DNA of 49,016 bases from Muribaculaceae bacterium (GTDB lineage: Bacteria; Bacteroidota; Bacteroidia; Bacteroidales; Muribaculaceae): the NCBI GenBank assembly GCA_017453505.1, contig JAFTEU010000132.1, positions 1 to 49,016 on the forward strand, given 5' to 3'. The stretch's first letter is position 1. Each line of letters starts with the position of its first letter. Below the pieces are notes generated by a model, which ran no database searches, was not told where the DNA came from, and saw only the letters and a program-made list of their open reading frames with translations. This document shows positions 8,414 through 15,737 of this stretch, piece after piece. Position numbers and translations under genes: made by a program.

Positions 8414-9553
8414 TTATTGGACATTGCGCCACTTGTTGGGGCTGATGCCCTCAATCCTCTTAAACGTGCTGGAGAATGTCGATGGTGATGAGAAGCCCAC
8501 GTGGTTGGCTACTTGTTCGATGGTCATGTTGCGGTCGGCAAGCATTAGGGCCTTCGCTTCGTCGATGCGCATCCCTGCCACCCACTCATAGAAAGTCATC
8601 TGCTTGACATCGTTGAGATAGGCCGACAGGTAGCTGCGGTTGGTACCCATGTCACGTGCCACGCAGTCGATCGTGATGCCAGGCTGGCGGTAACCGCCAT
8701 GCTCCCGCCAGCGTTGTTCCTTCTCTTGCAGGACTTCGCGCAGCGAGTTACTCAGGTTGGCGGCATGATTCGCATTGCCATCAGCCGAGGTCGGGTCAGT
8801 GTCCTTGCCGACATGTTGTGTGTCGTCTTGAGGGATAATCGCATCAGCAACCTTATTGTAGCTGAATGAGAAATTGATCGTGCAGATGAACGTATAGATG
8901 AACATGATGATGCCCAGCGCCATCTGGTTGATGCCCACCCACCGGGGGCTGAGGCATGTGAACGGGGCGGTGATGAGAAACAGCATGATGCCTACCCCTA
9001 CCCCGGGCATCCAGCGCATCATGTTCTCGACGACATCCGAGTAGTATTTTCTCAAGTCGCTGATAGCCTTGCGGTAGATGACGATGCACTTGTAGATGGA
9101 AATGCACGTGATGAAAAACAGCAATAGACACGCGATGATAATGCCTGTAACCTGGTACCGTGCAGGCACCATGAAATAATTGATTATCAAGAAGGCAAGG
9201 TACCCACCAATAATTGAGGTGCTGATCACATGTTGCCGCTTGGTCATCAATATGGGAGCCAGCATGTTGCAGAATCCCACCGAGAATAATAATGAAGCGA
9301 CACAGAAGGTGAACAAGTAGGCCGAAACCGAAAGCACCGGATCATGCAGCTCAAAGTAAAAACGGATGAGCCACTGGAACAAGAGTTCAAGACCGAAGAG
9401 CAGAATCGCTGCTGCACAGGTGTTTTTGCCTCTGCGATAGGACATGTGCGCGTTCTCGTTGGGAGTCTTGATGAGCAGCAGGAATGTGCCAAGCATGATG
9501 GCAACGACCCAACCGATCAGCACTAAGTTATATTCGATAGTTTGGATGTCCAT
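8414..9553 (-). CDS. AraC-family regulator with N-terminal membrane domain
   Basis: Predicted membrane-bound transcription factor. 379 residues: about seven hydrophobic segments in residues 8-240 (for example YNLVLIGWVVAIMLGTFLLL), a linker, and a C-terminal AraC-type double helix-turn-helix (about 285-379) with the second-helix motif MTIEQVANHVGFSSPSTFSS and the ending SFKR-type core FKRIEGISPNKWR. Such proteins are thought to sense a signal in the membrane or periplasm. It is divergent from a similar gene at 9729 with 175 bases between the starts. A -7 box TAATTTTG lies on the minus strand at 9580-9573. Signal and targets unknown; the adjacent SusC/D locus is 1.7 kb away across another gene, so linking them would be a guess. 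Confidence 0.88.
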   Translation of the reverse strand: MDIQTIEYNLVLIGWVVAIMLGTFLLLIKTPNENAHMSYRRGKNTCAAAILLFGLELLFQWLIRFYFELHDPVLSVSAYLFTFCVASLLFSVGFCNMLAPILMTKRQHVISTSIIGGYLAFLIINYFMVPARYQVTGIIIACLLLFFITCISIYKCIVIYRKAISDLRKYYSDVVENMMRWMPGVGVGIMLFLITAPFTCLSPRWVGINQMALGIIMFIYTFICTINFSFSYNKVADAIIPQDDTQHVGKDTDPTSADGNANHAANLSNSLREVLQEKEQRWREHGGYRQPGITIDCVARDMGTNRSYLSAYLNDVKQMTFYEWVAGMRIDEAKALMLADRNMTIEQVANHVGFSSPSTFSSTFKRIEGISPNKWRNVQ

Positions 9554-9572
9554 GTTGACTAACTGATTACCG

Positions 9573-9580
9573 CAAAATTA
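9573..9580 (-). promoter_or_regulatory. -7 box of the minus-strand AraC-type gene
   Basis: TAATTTTG on the minus strand fits TAnnTTTG, about 20 bases before the ATG at 9553. No clear -33 TTTG found. Confidence 0.45.
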
Positions 9581-9653
9581 CAAAAAATCGGACATTAAGA
9601 TAGGAAAAGGGCAAGATTAGATGAAAAAAAACCATTGTTCATCAGATTTTATA

Positions 9654-9661
9654 TATTTTTG
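9654..9661 (+). promoter_or_regulatory. -7 box that decides the start of the plus-strand AraC-type gene
   Basis: TATTTTTG fits TAnnTTTG exactly. It lies inside the longest open frame (which begins at 9621), so if this promoter is used, that upstream start cannot be translated and the ATG at 9729 is the real start. The -33 position has only ATTG at 9634-9637 (spacing 16). Confidence 0.5.
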
Positions 9662-9728
9662 TCACTTCTTTGCTGCTGTTTCCGGTAAACGGCTGCGGCG
9701 GCATTGTGTGTTAAGTCTCATTGCAGTT

Positions 9729-10820
9729 ATGTTATCATCTACACTATATGAATACTCGCAGCTAGGCTGTATCGTCGAGACGCTGTGCTTCAGCCTCTCG
9801 CTGGCGCTTATAGGTAATGAGAAGGTGCGGTCGGCCCTTTGGCTACAGGGTGTCAAGCGGATTTTGGCCTTTGTGTTGTTCCTTGTGGGCCTATTCACTG
9901 CTGTGCAATGGACCACCGGCATGAGTGTGACCAATCCGATGATGGACTTGGCGCTGAACAGTACGCTCCTCTATATTGTGACCTACCTCTTGACTATCGC
10001 TTTCCTGCCGTTAGCGACAGCTAATCATATTACACGCAATAGGTTGATAATCACAACATTGGCTTTTTCTTCCTGTCTTGTCCTTGTGTGGGCAGGTGTC
10101 CTGCTTGACGGCTATCTCTCACAGATGGCTGTCATTGTCTCGATGGCCATCTACCTGGTCGAGACTGTGCGGATCATGATTGTATTCTTTGTTAACTACA
10201 AGCTCCTGCGTGAACAGCATCATGAACCAGGCAGTGATGATGAGGCCAGGTACCATTGCCTTAACATCATTGTGAGGAGCATTATCTTGCTGTCATTTTT
10301 TGCTGTTTTGTATCTTTTCATGGTGCTGCTTTCAACGAGATTCAAAGCGCTGCACAACTTTGCGATGCTGGTGGTGTGGGCCTACTTATTTGTCTCAATA
10401 GTGAACCTGATTATAGACTATAACCCGCTGGTAAAGATGGATATACGTCTCGTGAAAGATGCCGATTCCAGCGAGATGATGATTTTCCATCCTGAATTGA
10501 CCCATAAGGTTGATCAGTGGATAGAGCGTCGGGATTACTGTAGGCCAGGTGTGACGATGATTCTTGTGGCCGAAGAGCTCTCTACGAACCGAACCTACCT
10601 CTCGCAATATATCAACAGCCGTTATAATTGCAGTTTCAATACATGGTTGACAGGCTTGCGGATAGGTGAAGCCAAGCGCCTGTTACAGCACTCCCCCACC
10701 CTCTCGATAGAGAAAATCGCCACTGCTGTGGGCTTCGCGACAAAGTCCCACTTCATGAGCACCTTCAAGACCCACGAGGGCATGACTCCTGGCCAGTGGC
10801 GTAAACAACATCTGGATTGA
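9729..10820 (+). CDS. AraC-family regulator with N-terminal membrane domain, paralogue
   Basis: 363 residues from the ATG at 9729. I prefer this over the ATG at 9621 because a promoter box sits between them and because the protein then starts MLSSTLYEYSQLGCIVETLC, which lines up with the start of the divergent neighbour (MDIQTIEYNLVLIG). Seven or so hydrophobic segments fill residues 10-235. The C-terminus (about 265-363) has two helix-turn-helix units, including NRTYLSQYINSRYNCSFNTW and LSIEKIATAVGFATKSHFMS, ending FKTHEGMTPGQWRK. Likely a membrane-anchored transcription factor; its signal is unknown. Together with 8414-9553 it forms a divergent pair that may regulate each other across the shared 175-base spacer. 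Confidence 0.85.
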   Translation: MLSSTLYEYSQLGCIVETLCFSLSLALIGNEKVRSALWLQGVKRILAFVLFLVGLFTAVQWTTGMSVTNPMMDLALNSTLLYIVTYLLTIAFLPLATANHITRNRLIITTLAFSSCLVLVWAGVLLDGYLSQMAVIVSMAIYLVETVRIMIVFFVNYKLLREQHHEPGSDDEARYHCLNIIVRSIILLSFFAVLYLFMVLLSTRFKALHNFAMLVVWAYLFVSIVNLIIDYNPLVKMDIRLVKDADSSEMMIFHPELTHKVDQWIERRDYCRPGVTMILVAEELSTNRTYLSQYINSRYNCSFNTWLTGLRIGEAKRLLQHSPTLSIEKIATAVGFATKSHFMSTFKTHEGMTPGQWRKQHLD

Positions 10821-10844
10821 CGTGCCGTTGTACTCGAAAAGAAT

Positions 10845-10885
10845 GGCGCGAACCGCATCTGATAGATCGATTCGCGCCGCAATTT
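10845..10885 (+). terminator. Rho-independent terminator after the AraC-type gene
   Basis: Stem GGCGCGAA/TTCGCGCC (10845-10852 and 10871-10878) with an inner ATCT-GAT-AGAT pairing, then GCAATTTTTG. Confidence 0.75.
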
Positions 10886-10922
10886 TTGTTGAATTGTGGG
10901 AATGGTTCTCCCCTACTCTACT

Positions 10923-11888
10923 TTACTCTTTTTCACCGTTATTCTGGAATAATTCCTTGATACCACCGATGGAACCCAGCAGGTTGGTGGCCTCATAGGG
11001 CAGATAGACGGTCTTGGTCTTGTCGCCACTGGCAACGGTGTCGAGCATCTGGATATACTTCTGAGCCAGCAGGTAGTTGGCAGGATTAGTGCTCTGCCCC
11101 ACGGCCTGGGTGATCTTGTCGATGGCGATAGCCTCGGCCTCGGCACGGCGTATGCGGGCTTGAGCTTCACCCTCGGCACGCAGGATCTCGGTCTGCTTGT
11201 CGGCTTCGGCCTGGTTGATGCGTGCGGTCTTCTGACCCTCGGATTGCAGGATGGCGGCCTGTTTCTGTCCCTCGCTGGTGAGGATGGTTGCGCGCTTGTT
11301 GCGCTCGGCCTGCATCTGCTTCTCCATGGCCTGGAGCACCGTTTGCGGCGGCTGGATGTCCTGTAGCTCAACGCGGTTGACCTTGATGCCCCACTTGTTG
11401 GTGGCGTCGTCGAGGACGGCGCGCAGTTTGCTGTTGATGGTATCGCGCGAGGTGAGCGTCTGGTCGAGCTCCAGCTCACCGATGATGTTGCGCAGTGTGG
11501 TCTGTGTCAGCTTCTCGATAGCGTTGGGCAAGTTGTTGATTTCATATACCGCCTTAAAGGGGTCCATGATCTGGAAATAGAGCAATGCGTTGATCTGGGT
11601 CATGACATTGTCCTTGGTGATCACGTTCTGCTTGTCGAAGTCATACACTTGTTCACGCAGGTCGATGACATTGGTCGTGCGATAGCGTCCGTGCTCATAG
11701 GCGACAATGCTCTTGGCGCGGTCGATAAAGGGGATAATCACGTTGATGCCAGGCTTGAGTGTGGCGTAGTATTTGCCCAGACGCTCGATGATCTTGGTCT
11801 CGCTCTGTGGGATAATCACGAGGCTGTTCTTGACTAAAAGCAGTGCAAGAAGGATGATGACGATGAGAAAAATGGATAATGGTGACAT
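10923..11888 (-). CDS. qmcA: SPFH/band-7 membrane protein, QmcA/paraslipin type
   Basis: Membrane scaffold protein of the stomatin/prohibitin/HflK class, 321 residues. One N-terminal transmembrane helix (about 4-24), then the SPFH domain with VIIPQSETKIIERLGKYYAT and the conserved LKPGINVIIPFIDR, then a long Ala/Glu/Arg coiled coil (AEADKQTEILRAEGEAQARI) that drives oligomer formation. In E. coli the same pair is qmcA-ybbJ; members are tied to membrane microdomains and to control of the FtsH protease. It lies 45 bases downstream of its usual partner nfeD and is almost certainly cotranscribed. See the sigma-54 site at 12495-12510. The assignment to the family is firm; the symbol is by similarity. 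Confidence 0.9.
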   Translation of the reverse strand: MSPLSIFLIVIILLALLLVKNSLVIIPQSETKIIERLGKYYATLKPGINVIIPFIDRAKSIVAYEHGRYRTTNVIDLREQVYDFDKQNVITKDNVMTQINALLYFQIMDPFKAVYEINNLPNAIEKLTQTTLRNIIGELELDQTLTSRDTINSKLRAVLDDATNKWGIKVNRVELQDIQPPQTVLQAMEKQMQAERNKRATILTSEGQKQAAILQSEGQKTARINQAEADKQTEILRAEGEAQARIRRAEAEAIAIDKITQAVGQSTNPANYLLAQKYIQMLDTVASGDKTKTVYLPYEATNLLGSIGGIKELFQNNGEKE

Positions 11889-11933
11889 ATTGTTTAAGTT
11901 TTAGTTGGTTACAAAATCGGGTTCTTAACATGT

Positions 11934-12383
11934 CTAGACAGTCTCGACGGTGGCGATAATGCTGTCCATCTTGACGACACGCACGCGTGTGCCCTTCTTG
12001 ATAGCGCTACCGTCAACACTCAGTGCCTTCCAGTCGTCGCCATCGATTGCAACACGGCCATAGCCACCAGCCTCGATGGTCTCGCTCACGCGGCCTTCCT
12101 GGCCGATCATGGCTTCGGCGTTGCTCAGGCGTTCACGGTTGGGTTTGTGTAGCTTCTTAACTAATTTGGGCCTTACCAGCAGCAGGCTGAGTGCAGACAC
12201 GACGGCAAACACAAGGATTTGCCAGGTCAGCGTGGCACCGCATCCAGCAACGATCGCTGCAACGGCTGCGCCGATGGCAAAGCACAAAATGAAGAAATCA
12301 CCGGATGATAATTCCAGGATCAAGCAGATGATGGAAACGATGATCCATACAAGCCAAAGATTAGATGTGAAATACTCGACCAT
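11934..12383 (-). CDS. NfeD-family membrane protein (short form)
   Basis: 149 residues with three or four membrane segments in the first 85 residues (WIIVSIICLILELSSGDFFI and following) and a C-terminal OB-fold beginning near EAMIGQEGRVSETIEAGGYG, which is the NfeD soluble domain. It lacks the ClpP-like protease domain of long NfeD proteins. NfeD and SPFH proteins are a conserved partner pair across bacteria, and the OB-fold is thought to bind the SPFH assembly. First gene of a two-gene operon with the SPFH gene downstream. An exact sigma-54 motif and a vegetative-type promoter overlap upstream. Confidence 0.88.
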   Translation of the reverse strand: MVEYFTSNLWLVWIIVSIICLILELSSGDFFILCFAIGAAVAAIVAGCGATLTWQILVFAVVSALSLLLVRPKLVKKLHKPNRERLSNAEAMIGQEGRVSETIEAGGYGRVAIDGDDWKALSVDGSAIKKGTRVRVVKMDSIIATVETV

Positions 12384-12467
12384 AATCGTATCGTTTTATT
12401 TTTATTGAATGTGATATTGTCTTCTACTATGTCGTGCTGGGTTGAGGCACTGATTACTTTGACATCT

Positions 12468-12500
12468 CAAAGGTACTCATTTTACATCTAATTCTGCAAA
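12468..12500 (-). promoter_or_regulatory. Vegetative-type promoter of nfeD-qmcA
   Basis: Minus strand TTTG (12500-12497), 21-base spacer, TACCTTTG (12475-12468); an exact fit to the Bacteroidota consensus. Leader to the nfeD ATG is about 80 bases. Its TTTG shares bases with the sigma-54 -12 element, so the two promoters should exclude each other. Confidence 0.7.
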
Positions 12501-12510
12501 TTTTATGCCA
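12495..12510 (-). promoter_or_regulatory. Sigma-54 (RpoN) promoter motif upstream of nfeD-qmcA
   Basis: On the minus strand the 16 bases read TGGCATAAAATTTGCA, an exact fit to TGGCAYR-N4-TTGCW with the GG and GC dinucleotides at -24/-12 spacing. The predicted start is about 12484, giving a leader of about 100 bases. The other SPFH gene of this window has the same motif (41733-41748). I did not locate an enhancer-binding protein gene here. Confidence 0.6.
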
Positions 12511-12727
12511 AAAATCGGCCAAAATTCCCCAATGACTACCGATGGCCGCCAAAATTTTGAATTCTCAAGCGGTTAAAATGACTCTAATGCCTGTTTTTCA
12601 ATAGATTTCGGGTTTTGGGCAATTGACTCAGAAAAATCGAGTGGGGAGAGTCGTTGGCTTTTTTGTGGCTATAGCCCTGCCTGCGTGTTTTTATTGTTGA
12701 AACGGGTGGCAAAACCTGCCATTTATT
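12511..12727. other. Intergenic stretch without a visible gene
   Basis: This part of the nfeD/ybeY spacer is AT-rich. A small hairpin TGGCA/TGCCA near 12706-12720 sits just before the ybeY -33 box. I see nothing else that I can support. Confidence 0.4.
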
Positions 12728-12757
12728 TTTGTTTATCAAAATAATGTGTTATCTTTG
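12728..12757 (+). promoter_or_regulatory. Promoter of the ybeY-mnmG-apt-uvrC run
   Basis: TTTG (12728-12731), 18-base spacer, TATCTTTG (12750-12757); exact fit. The start would be near 12764, which excludes the upstream in-frame codons and supports the ATG at 12795. Confidence 0.75.
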
Positions 12758-12794
12758 TCTCCCGTTTTTCAAGGCATACCTTAAATGTACTGTT

Positions 12795-13238
12795 ATGACC
12801 GAGATTGTTTATATGACGCATGGCAATGTTGAGATGCCCAAGCTGGATGAAACAGCAGTCCGAGACTGGATTGTTGAGGTTGCCAGCAGGCATGGCCAGC
12901 GAGTGGGCTGCTTGACCTATGTCTTCTGTGACGATGAGTATATCCTGTCGACTAACCGTGAGTTTCTCGGCCATGATTACTATACCGATATCATCACATT
13001 TGATTATACCAATTCCCGTCACATTGCCGGCGATATGGTCATTTCGCTGGATACAGTGCGCAGCAATGCAGAGATGCTGGGAACCGATTACCGTACCGAA
13101 CTCATGCGTGTCATCATTCATGGCGTGCTCCACCTGTGCGGCATCAACGATAAGGGACCTGGCGAGCGTGAGATCATGGAGCAACACGAGAATGATGCTC
13201 TTGCTGTGTTACCCAGCAACATTTTCCTGAACGATTGA
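12795..13238 (+). CDS. ybeY: rRNA maturation RNase YbeY
   Basis: Zinc-dependent endoribonuclease involved in 16S rRNA 3'-end maturation and ribosome quality control. 147 residues from the ATG at 12795. The metal motif reads VIIHGVLHLCGINDKGPGER: the first two His of HxxxHxxGxxH are present and the third position is Lys. To my knowledge this replacement is usual in Bacteroidota YbeY rather than damage. The core FLGHDYYTDIITFDY and the ending region with AVLPSNIF are typical. First gene of a tight run: mnmG starts 14 bases after its stop. Confidence 0.93.
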   Translation: MTEIVYMTHGNVEMPKLDETAVRDWIVEVASRHGQRVGCLTYVFCDDEYILSTNREFLGHDYYTDIITFDYTNSRHIAGDMVISLDTVRSNAEMLGTDYRTELMRVIIHGVLHLCGINDKGPGEREIMEQHENDALAVLPSNIFLND

Positions 13239-13252
13239 TTTATTCTCCCGAG

Positions 13253-15130
13253 ATGAGAAACGACTATGATGTCATAGTGGTGGGTGCCGGTCATGCCGGA
13301 TGTGAGGCTGCTTGTGCTGCCGCACGGCTGGGTTCGCGCACGTTGCTTATTACCATCGACATGAACAAGATTGCCCAGATGAGCTGTAATCCCGCCGTGG
13401 GAGGTATTGCCAAGGGCCAGATTGTCCGTGAGATTGATGCCCTGGGTGGTCAGATGGGGGTTGTCACCGACCGCAGCAGTATCCAGTTCCGCATGCTCAA
13501 CCGCAGCAAGGGACCGGCCATGTGGAGCCCTCGTTCCCAGTGCGACAGACAGCGGTTTATCCTCGAGTGGCGACAGGTGATTGAAAACACCCCCAACCTT
13601 TACTTGTGGCAGGATAGTGTCGTTGAATTCGTCATCGAGGGTGGGGTAGTGAAGGGCGTGAAAACCGAGCTGGGCATGACTTTTACCGTTAGTGCTGTGG
13701 TCTTGACTGCCGGCACGTTCCTCAATGGATTGATGCATGTGGGCCCTGTCCAGACACCTGGTGGTCGGGTTTCTGAGCCTCCTGCAAGGGGCATCACCGA
13801 GCAATTAATGTCGCTTGGCTTCACTGTCGGACGGATGAAAACGGGTACACCGCCACGCTTGGATGAAAGGACTATTGATTTTTCGCAGTGCATCACGCAG
13901 GAGGGTGAGCAGGATTTCCACCATTTCTCTTATCTTCCTGGCGTCAAGTCCCAGCTTCCTCAGCGACCTTGCTGGATTGTGCATACCAATGAGCAAGTCC
14001 ATGACGTGCTGCGCAAGGGTCTGCCGCAGTCGCCGCTCTATAATGGCCAGATCAAGAGTGTCGGCCCTCGTTATTGTCCCAGCATCGAGACCAAGATAGT
14101 GACCTTTGCCGATAAAACTTCACACCAATTATTTATCGAGCCCGAGGGCGCAACGACCCATGAGATGTACCTCAATGGCTTCTCGTCATCCTTGCCCTGG
14201 GGTGTGCAGATCGAGGCCCTGCGCCAGATTCCCGCTCTCAGGGAAGTGCATGCTTTCCGTCCAGGATATGCCATCGAGTATGATTTCTTCGACCCGACAC
14301 AGCTCAAGCACACACTGGAGTCCAAACTGGTGAAAAACCTGTTCCTGGCAGGCCAAGTTAACGGCACAACAGGCTATGAGGAAGCGGCAGGGCAGGGGCT
14401 CATCGCAGGTATTAATGCCCACCAGAATGTCGCAGGCGGCGAACCGTTCACCCTGGCCCGCAACGAGGCCTACATCGGTGTGCTGATTGATGACCTGGTG
14501 ACCTGTGGTGTGGATGAGCCTTACCGCATGTTCACTTCTCGTGCCGAGCATCGCATTCTTTTGCGTCAGGACGACGCGGACATGCGTTTGACCGAGAAAG
14601 GGTATCATCTGGGCCTTGCCACCCGTGAGCGTTATGAGTTGATGTGCTCCAAGCGTGAGCAGATTGAAGGCTTTGTGGCCTTCTGCCGCGAGTTCACGGT
14701 GAAGTCTGTTGTCGTTAACCCGTTGCTGTCGGAACTTGGTATGAATCCGTTGGCGCAGGGTCAGCGCCTGCATGACCTGTTGCTCAGGCCTCAGCTCAAC
14801 GTGGCATTACTGTCACGGGCGCTGCCCGAGCTGCAAGAGCGGATTGATGCCCTTGAATCAGCCCGACGTGATGAAATTGTCGAGGCGGCCGAGATTGCCA
14901 TCAAGTATCGAGGCTATATTGAGCGCGAGACGCTCATTGCCGACAGGGTGTCGCGGCTTGAGAATGTGGCGCTCAAGGGGAAGTTTGACTATTCCCAGAT
15001 TCATCAGATTTCTACTGAAGCTCGTCAGAAGCTGCAGGCCATTGACCCCGAGACGGTGGGCCAAGCCTCCCGCATTCCAGGTGTGTCGCCAAGTGATATA
15101 AACATTCTGCTCGTTCTGTTGGGCAGATAA
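13253..15130 (+). CDS. mnmG: tRNA uridine-5-carboxymethylaminomethyl modification enzyme MnmG (GidA)
   Basis: FAD-dependent enzyme that, with MnmE, adds the carboxymethylaminomethyl group to U34 of certain tRNAs. 625 residues, normal length. I chose the ATG at 13253; the upstream in-frame TTG at 13235 would overlap ybeY. FAD motif VIVVGAGHAGCEAACAAARLG near residues 6-25, MSCNPAVGGIAKGQ, and the C-terminal motif GTTGYEEAAGQGLIAG. mnmG is often beside parAB or the origin in bacteria; here two parS sites lie immediately downstream, which fits an origin-proximal position. Confidence 0.96.
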   Translation: MRNDYDVIVVGAGHAGCEAACAAARLGSRTLLITIDMNKIAQMSCNPAVGGIAKGQIVREIDALGGQMGVVTDRSSIQFRMLNRSKGPAMWSPRSQCDRQRFILEWRQVIENTPNLYLWQDSVVEFVIEGGVVKGVKTELGMTFTVSAVVLTAGTFLNGLMHVGPVQTPGGRVSEPPARGITEQLMSLGFTVGRMKTGTPPRLDERTIDFSQCITQEGEQDFHHFSYLPGVKSQLPQRPCWIVHTNEQVHDVLRKGLPQSPLYNGQIKSVGPRYCPSIETKIVTFADKTSHQLFIEPEGATTHEMYLNGFSSSLPWGVQIEALRQIPALREVHAFRPGYAIEYDFFDPTQLKHTLESKLVKNLFLAGQVNGTTGYEEAAGQGLIAGINAHQNVAGGEPFTLARNEAYIGVLIDDLVTCGVDEPYRMFTSRAEHRILLRQDDADMRLTEKGYHLGLATRERYELMCSKREQIEGFVAFCREFTVKSVVVNPLLSELGMNPLAQGQRLHDLLLRPQLNVALLSRALPELQERIDALESARRDEIVEAAEIAIKYRGYIERETLIADRVSRLENVALKGKFDYSQIHQISTEARQKLQAIDPETVGQASRIPGVSPSDINILLVLLGR

Positions 15131-15131
15131 T

Positions 15132-15147
15132 TGTTCCACGTGAAACA
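15132..15147 (+). promoter_or_regulatory. parS centromere site 1
   Basis: TGTTCCACGTGAAACA is an exact match to the ParB-binding consensus TGTTNCACGTGAAACA. It fills over a third of the 43-base spacer between mnmG and apt. Confidence 0.85.
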
Positions 15148-15173
15148 AAATTATTATAACATATTGATTAACA

Positions 15174-15707
15174 ATGAATAAGCAAGAATTAGAAAGAGTA
15201 AAGAGTGTGGTGCGCAACATTCCTGATTTCCCTGTTCCCGGAATTCAGTTCAAGGACTTGACCACCGCCTTCAAGGACCCCGAGGCACTCCAGATCATGA
15301 CGCGTGCCATGGTTGACCTGTATCGCGATGCAGGCATCACCAAGGTCGTCGGAATCGAAGCGCGCGGCTTTATCGGCGGCGCAATCCTGGCCACCCAGCT
15401 GAATGCCGGCTTTGTGCCCCTGCGCAAGCCCGGTAAGCTGCCCGCAGAGGTTGTCCAGAAATCTTATACCAAGGAATATGGCACCGACACGATTGAGATC
15501 CACAAGGATGCCATCACCCCCGATGACGTTGTCGTCATCCATGATGACCTGCTTGCCACCGGCGGCACGATGCTGGCAGCCTATGAGCTGGTGAAGTCGA
15601 TGAATCCCAAGAAGATTTACATCAACTTCATCTGTGACCTGGAAGTCCTGCATGGTCGTGAGGTGTTCCCTGCTGATGTGGAAATCACATCTCTCTTCAC
15701 GTTTTAG
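15174..15707 (+). CDS. apt: Adenine phosphoribosyltransferase
   Basis: Purine salvage enzyme converting adenine and PRPP to AMP, cytosolic. 177 residues, normal length. Starts MNKQELERVKSVVRNIPDFP; the PRPP-binding motif VVVIHDDLLATGGT is near residues 121-134, and VGIEARGFIGG precedes it. Part of the ybeY-mnmG-apt-uvrC run, an arrangement I recognise from other Bacteroidales. It starts 43 bases after mnmG, downstream of the parS site. Confidence 0.96.
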   Translation: MNKQELERVKSVVRNIPDFPVPGIQFKDLTTAFKDPEALQIMTRAMVDLYRDAGITKVVGIEARGFIGGAILATQLNAGFVPLRKPGKLPAEVVQKSYTKEYGTDTIEIHKDAITPDDVVVIHDDLLATGGTMLAAYELVKSMNPKKIYINFICDLEVLHGREVFPADVEITSLFTF

Positions 15708-15737
15708 GGACATCAGTAAGAAAAGGCCTTTCCACTG

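Noticed and set aside
8214-8432. 72-codon minus-strand frame at the end of the AraC-type gene
   Set aside because: Overlaps the AraC-type gene's 3' end in another frame, with an odd composition and no motif.
12705-12718. A second sigma-54-like sequence TGGCAGG...TTGCC near ybeY (minus strand)
   Set aside because: Spacing between the -24 and -12 parts is one base short and the consensus bases differ; the exact-fit vegetative promoter at 12728-12757 explains ybeY.
13095-13238. Missing third His in YbeY as a sign of inactivation
   Set aside because: To my knowledge Bacteroidota YbeY proteins commonly have a different residue at this position; the rest of the gene is intact.
13118-13804. Long minus-strand open frames opposite mnmG and other high-GC core genes
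   Set aside because: They follow from codon bias of the plus-strand genes and carry no domain signature.
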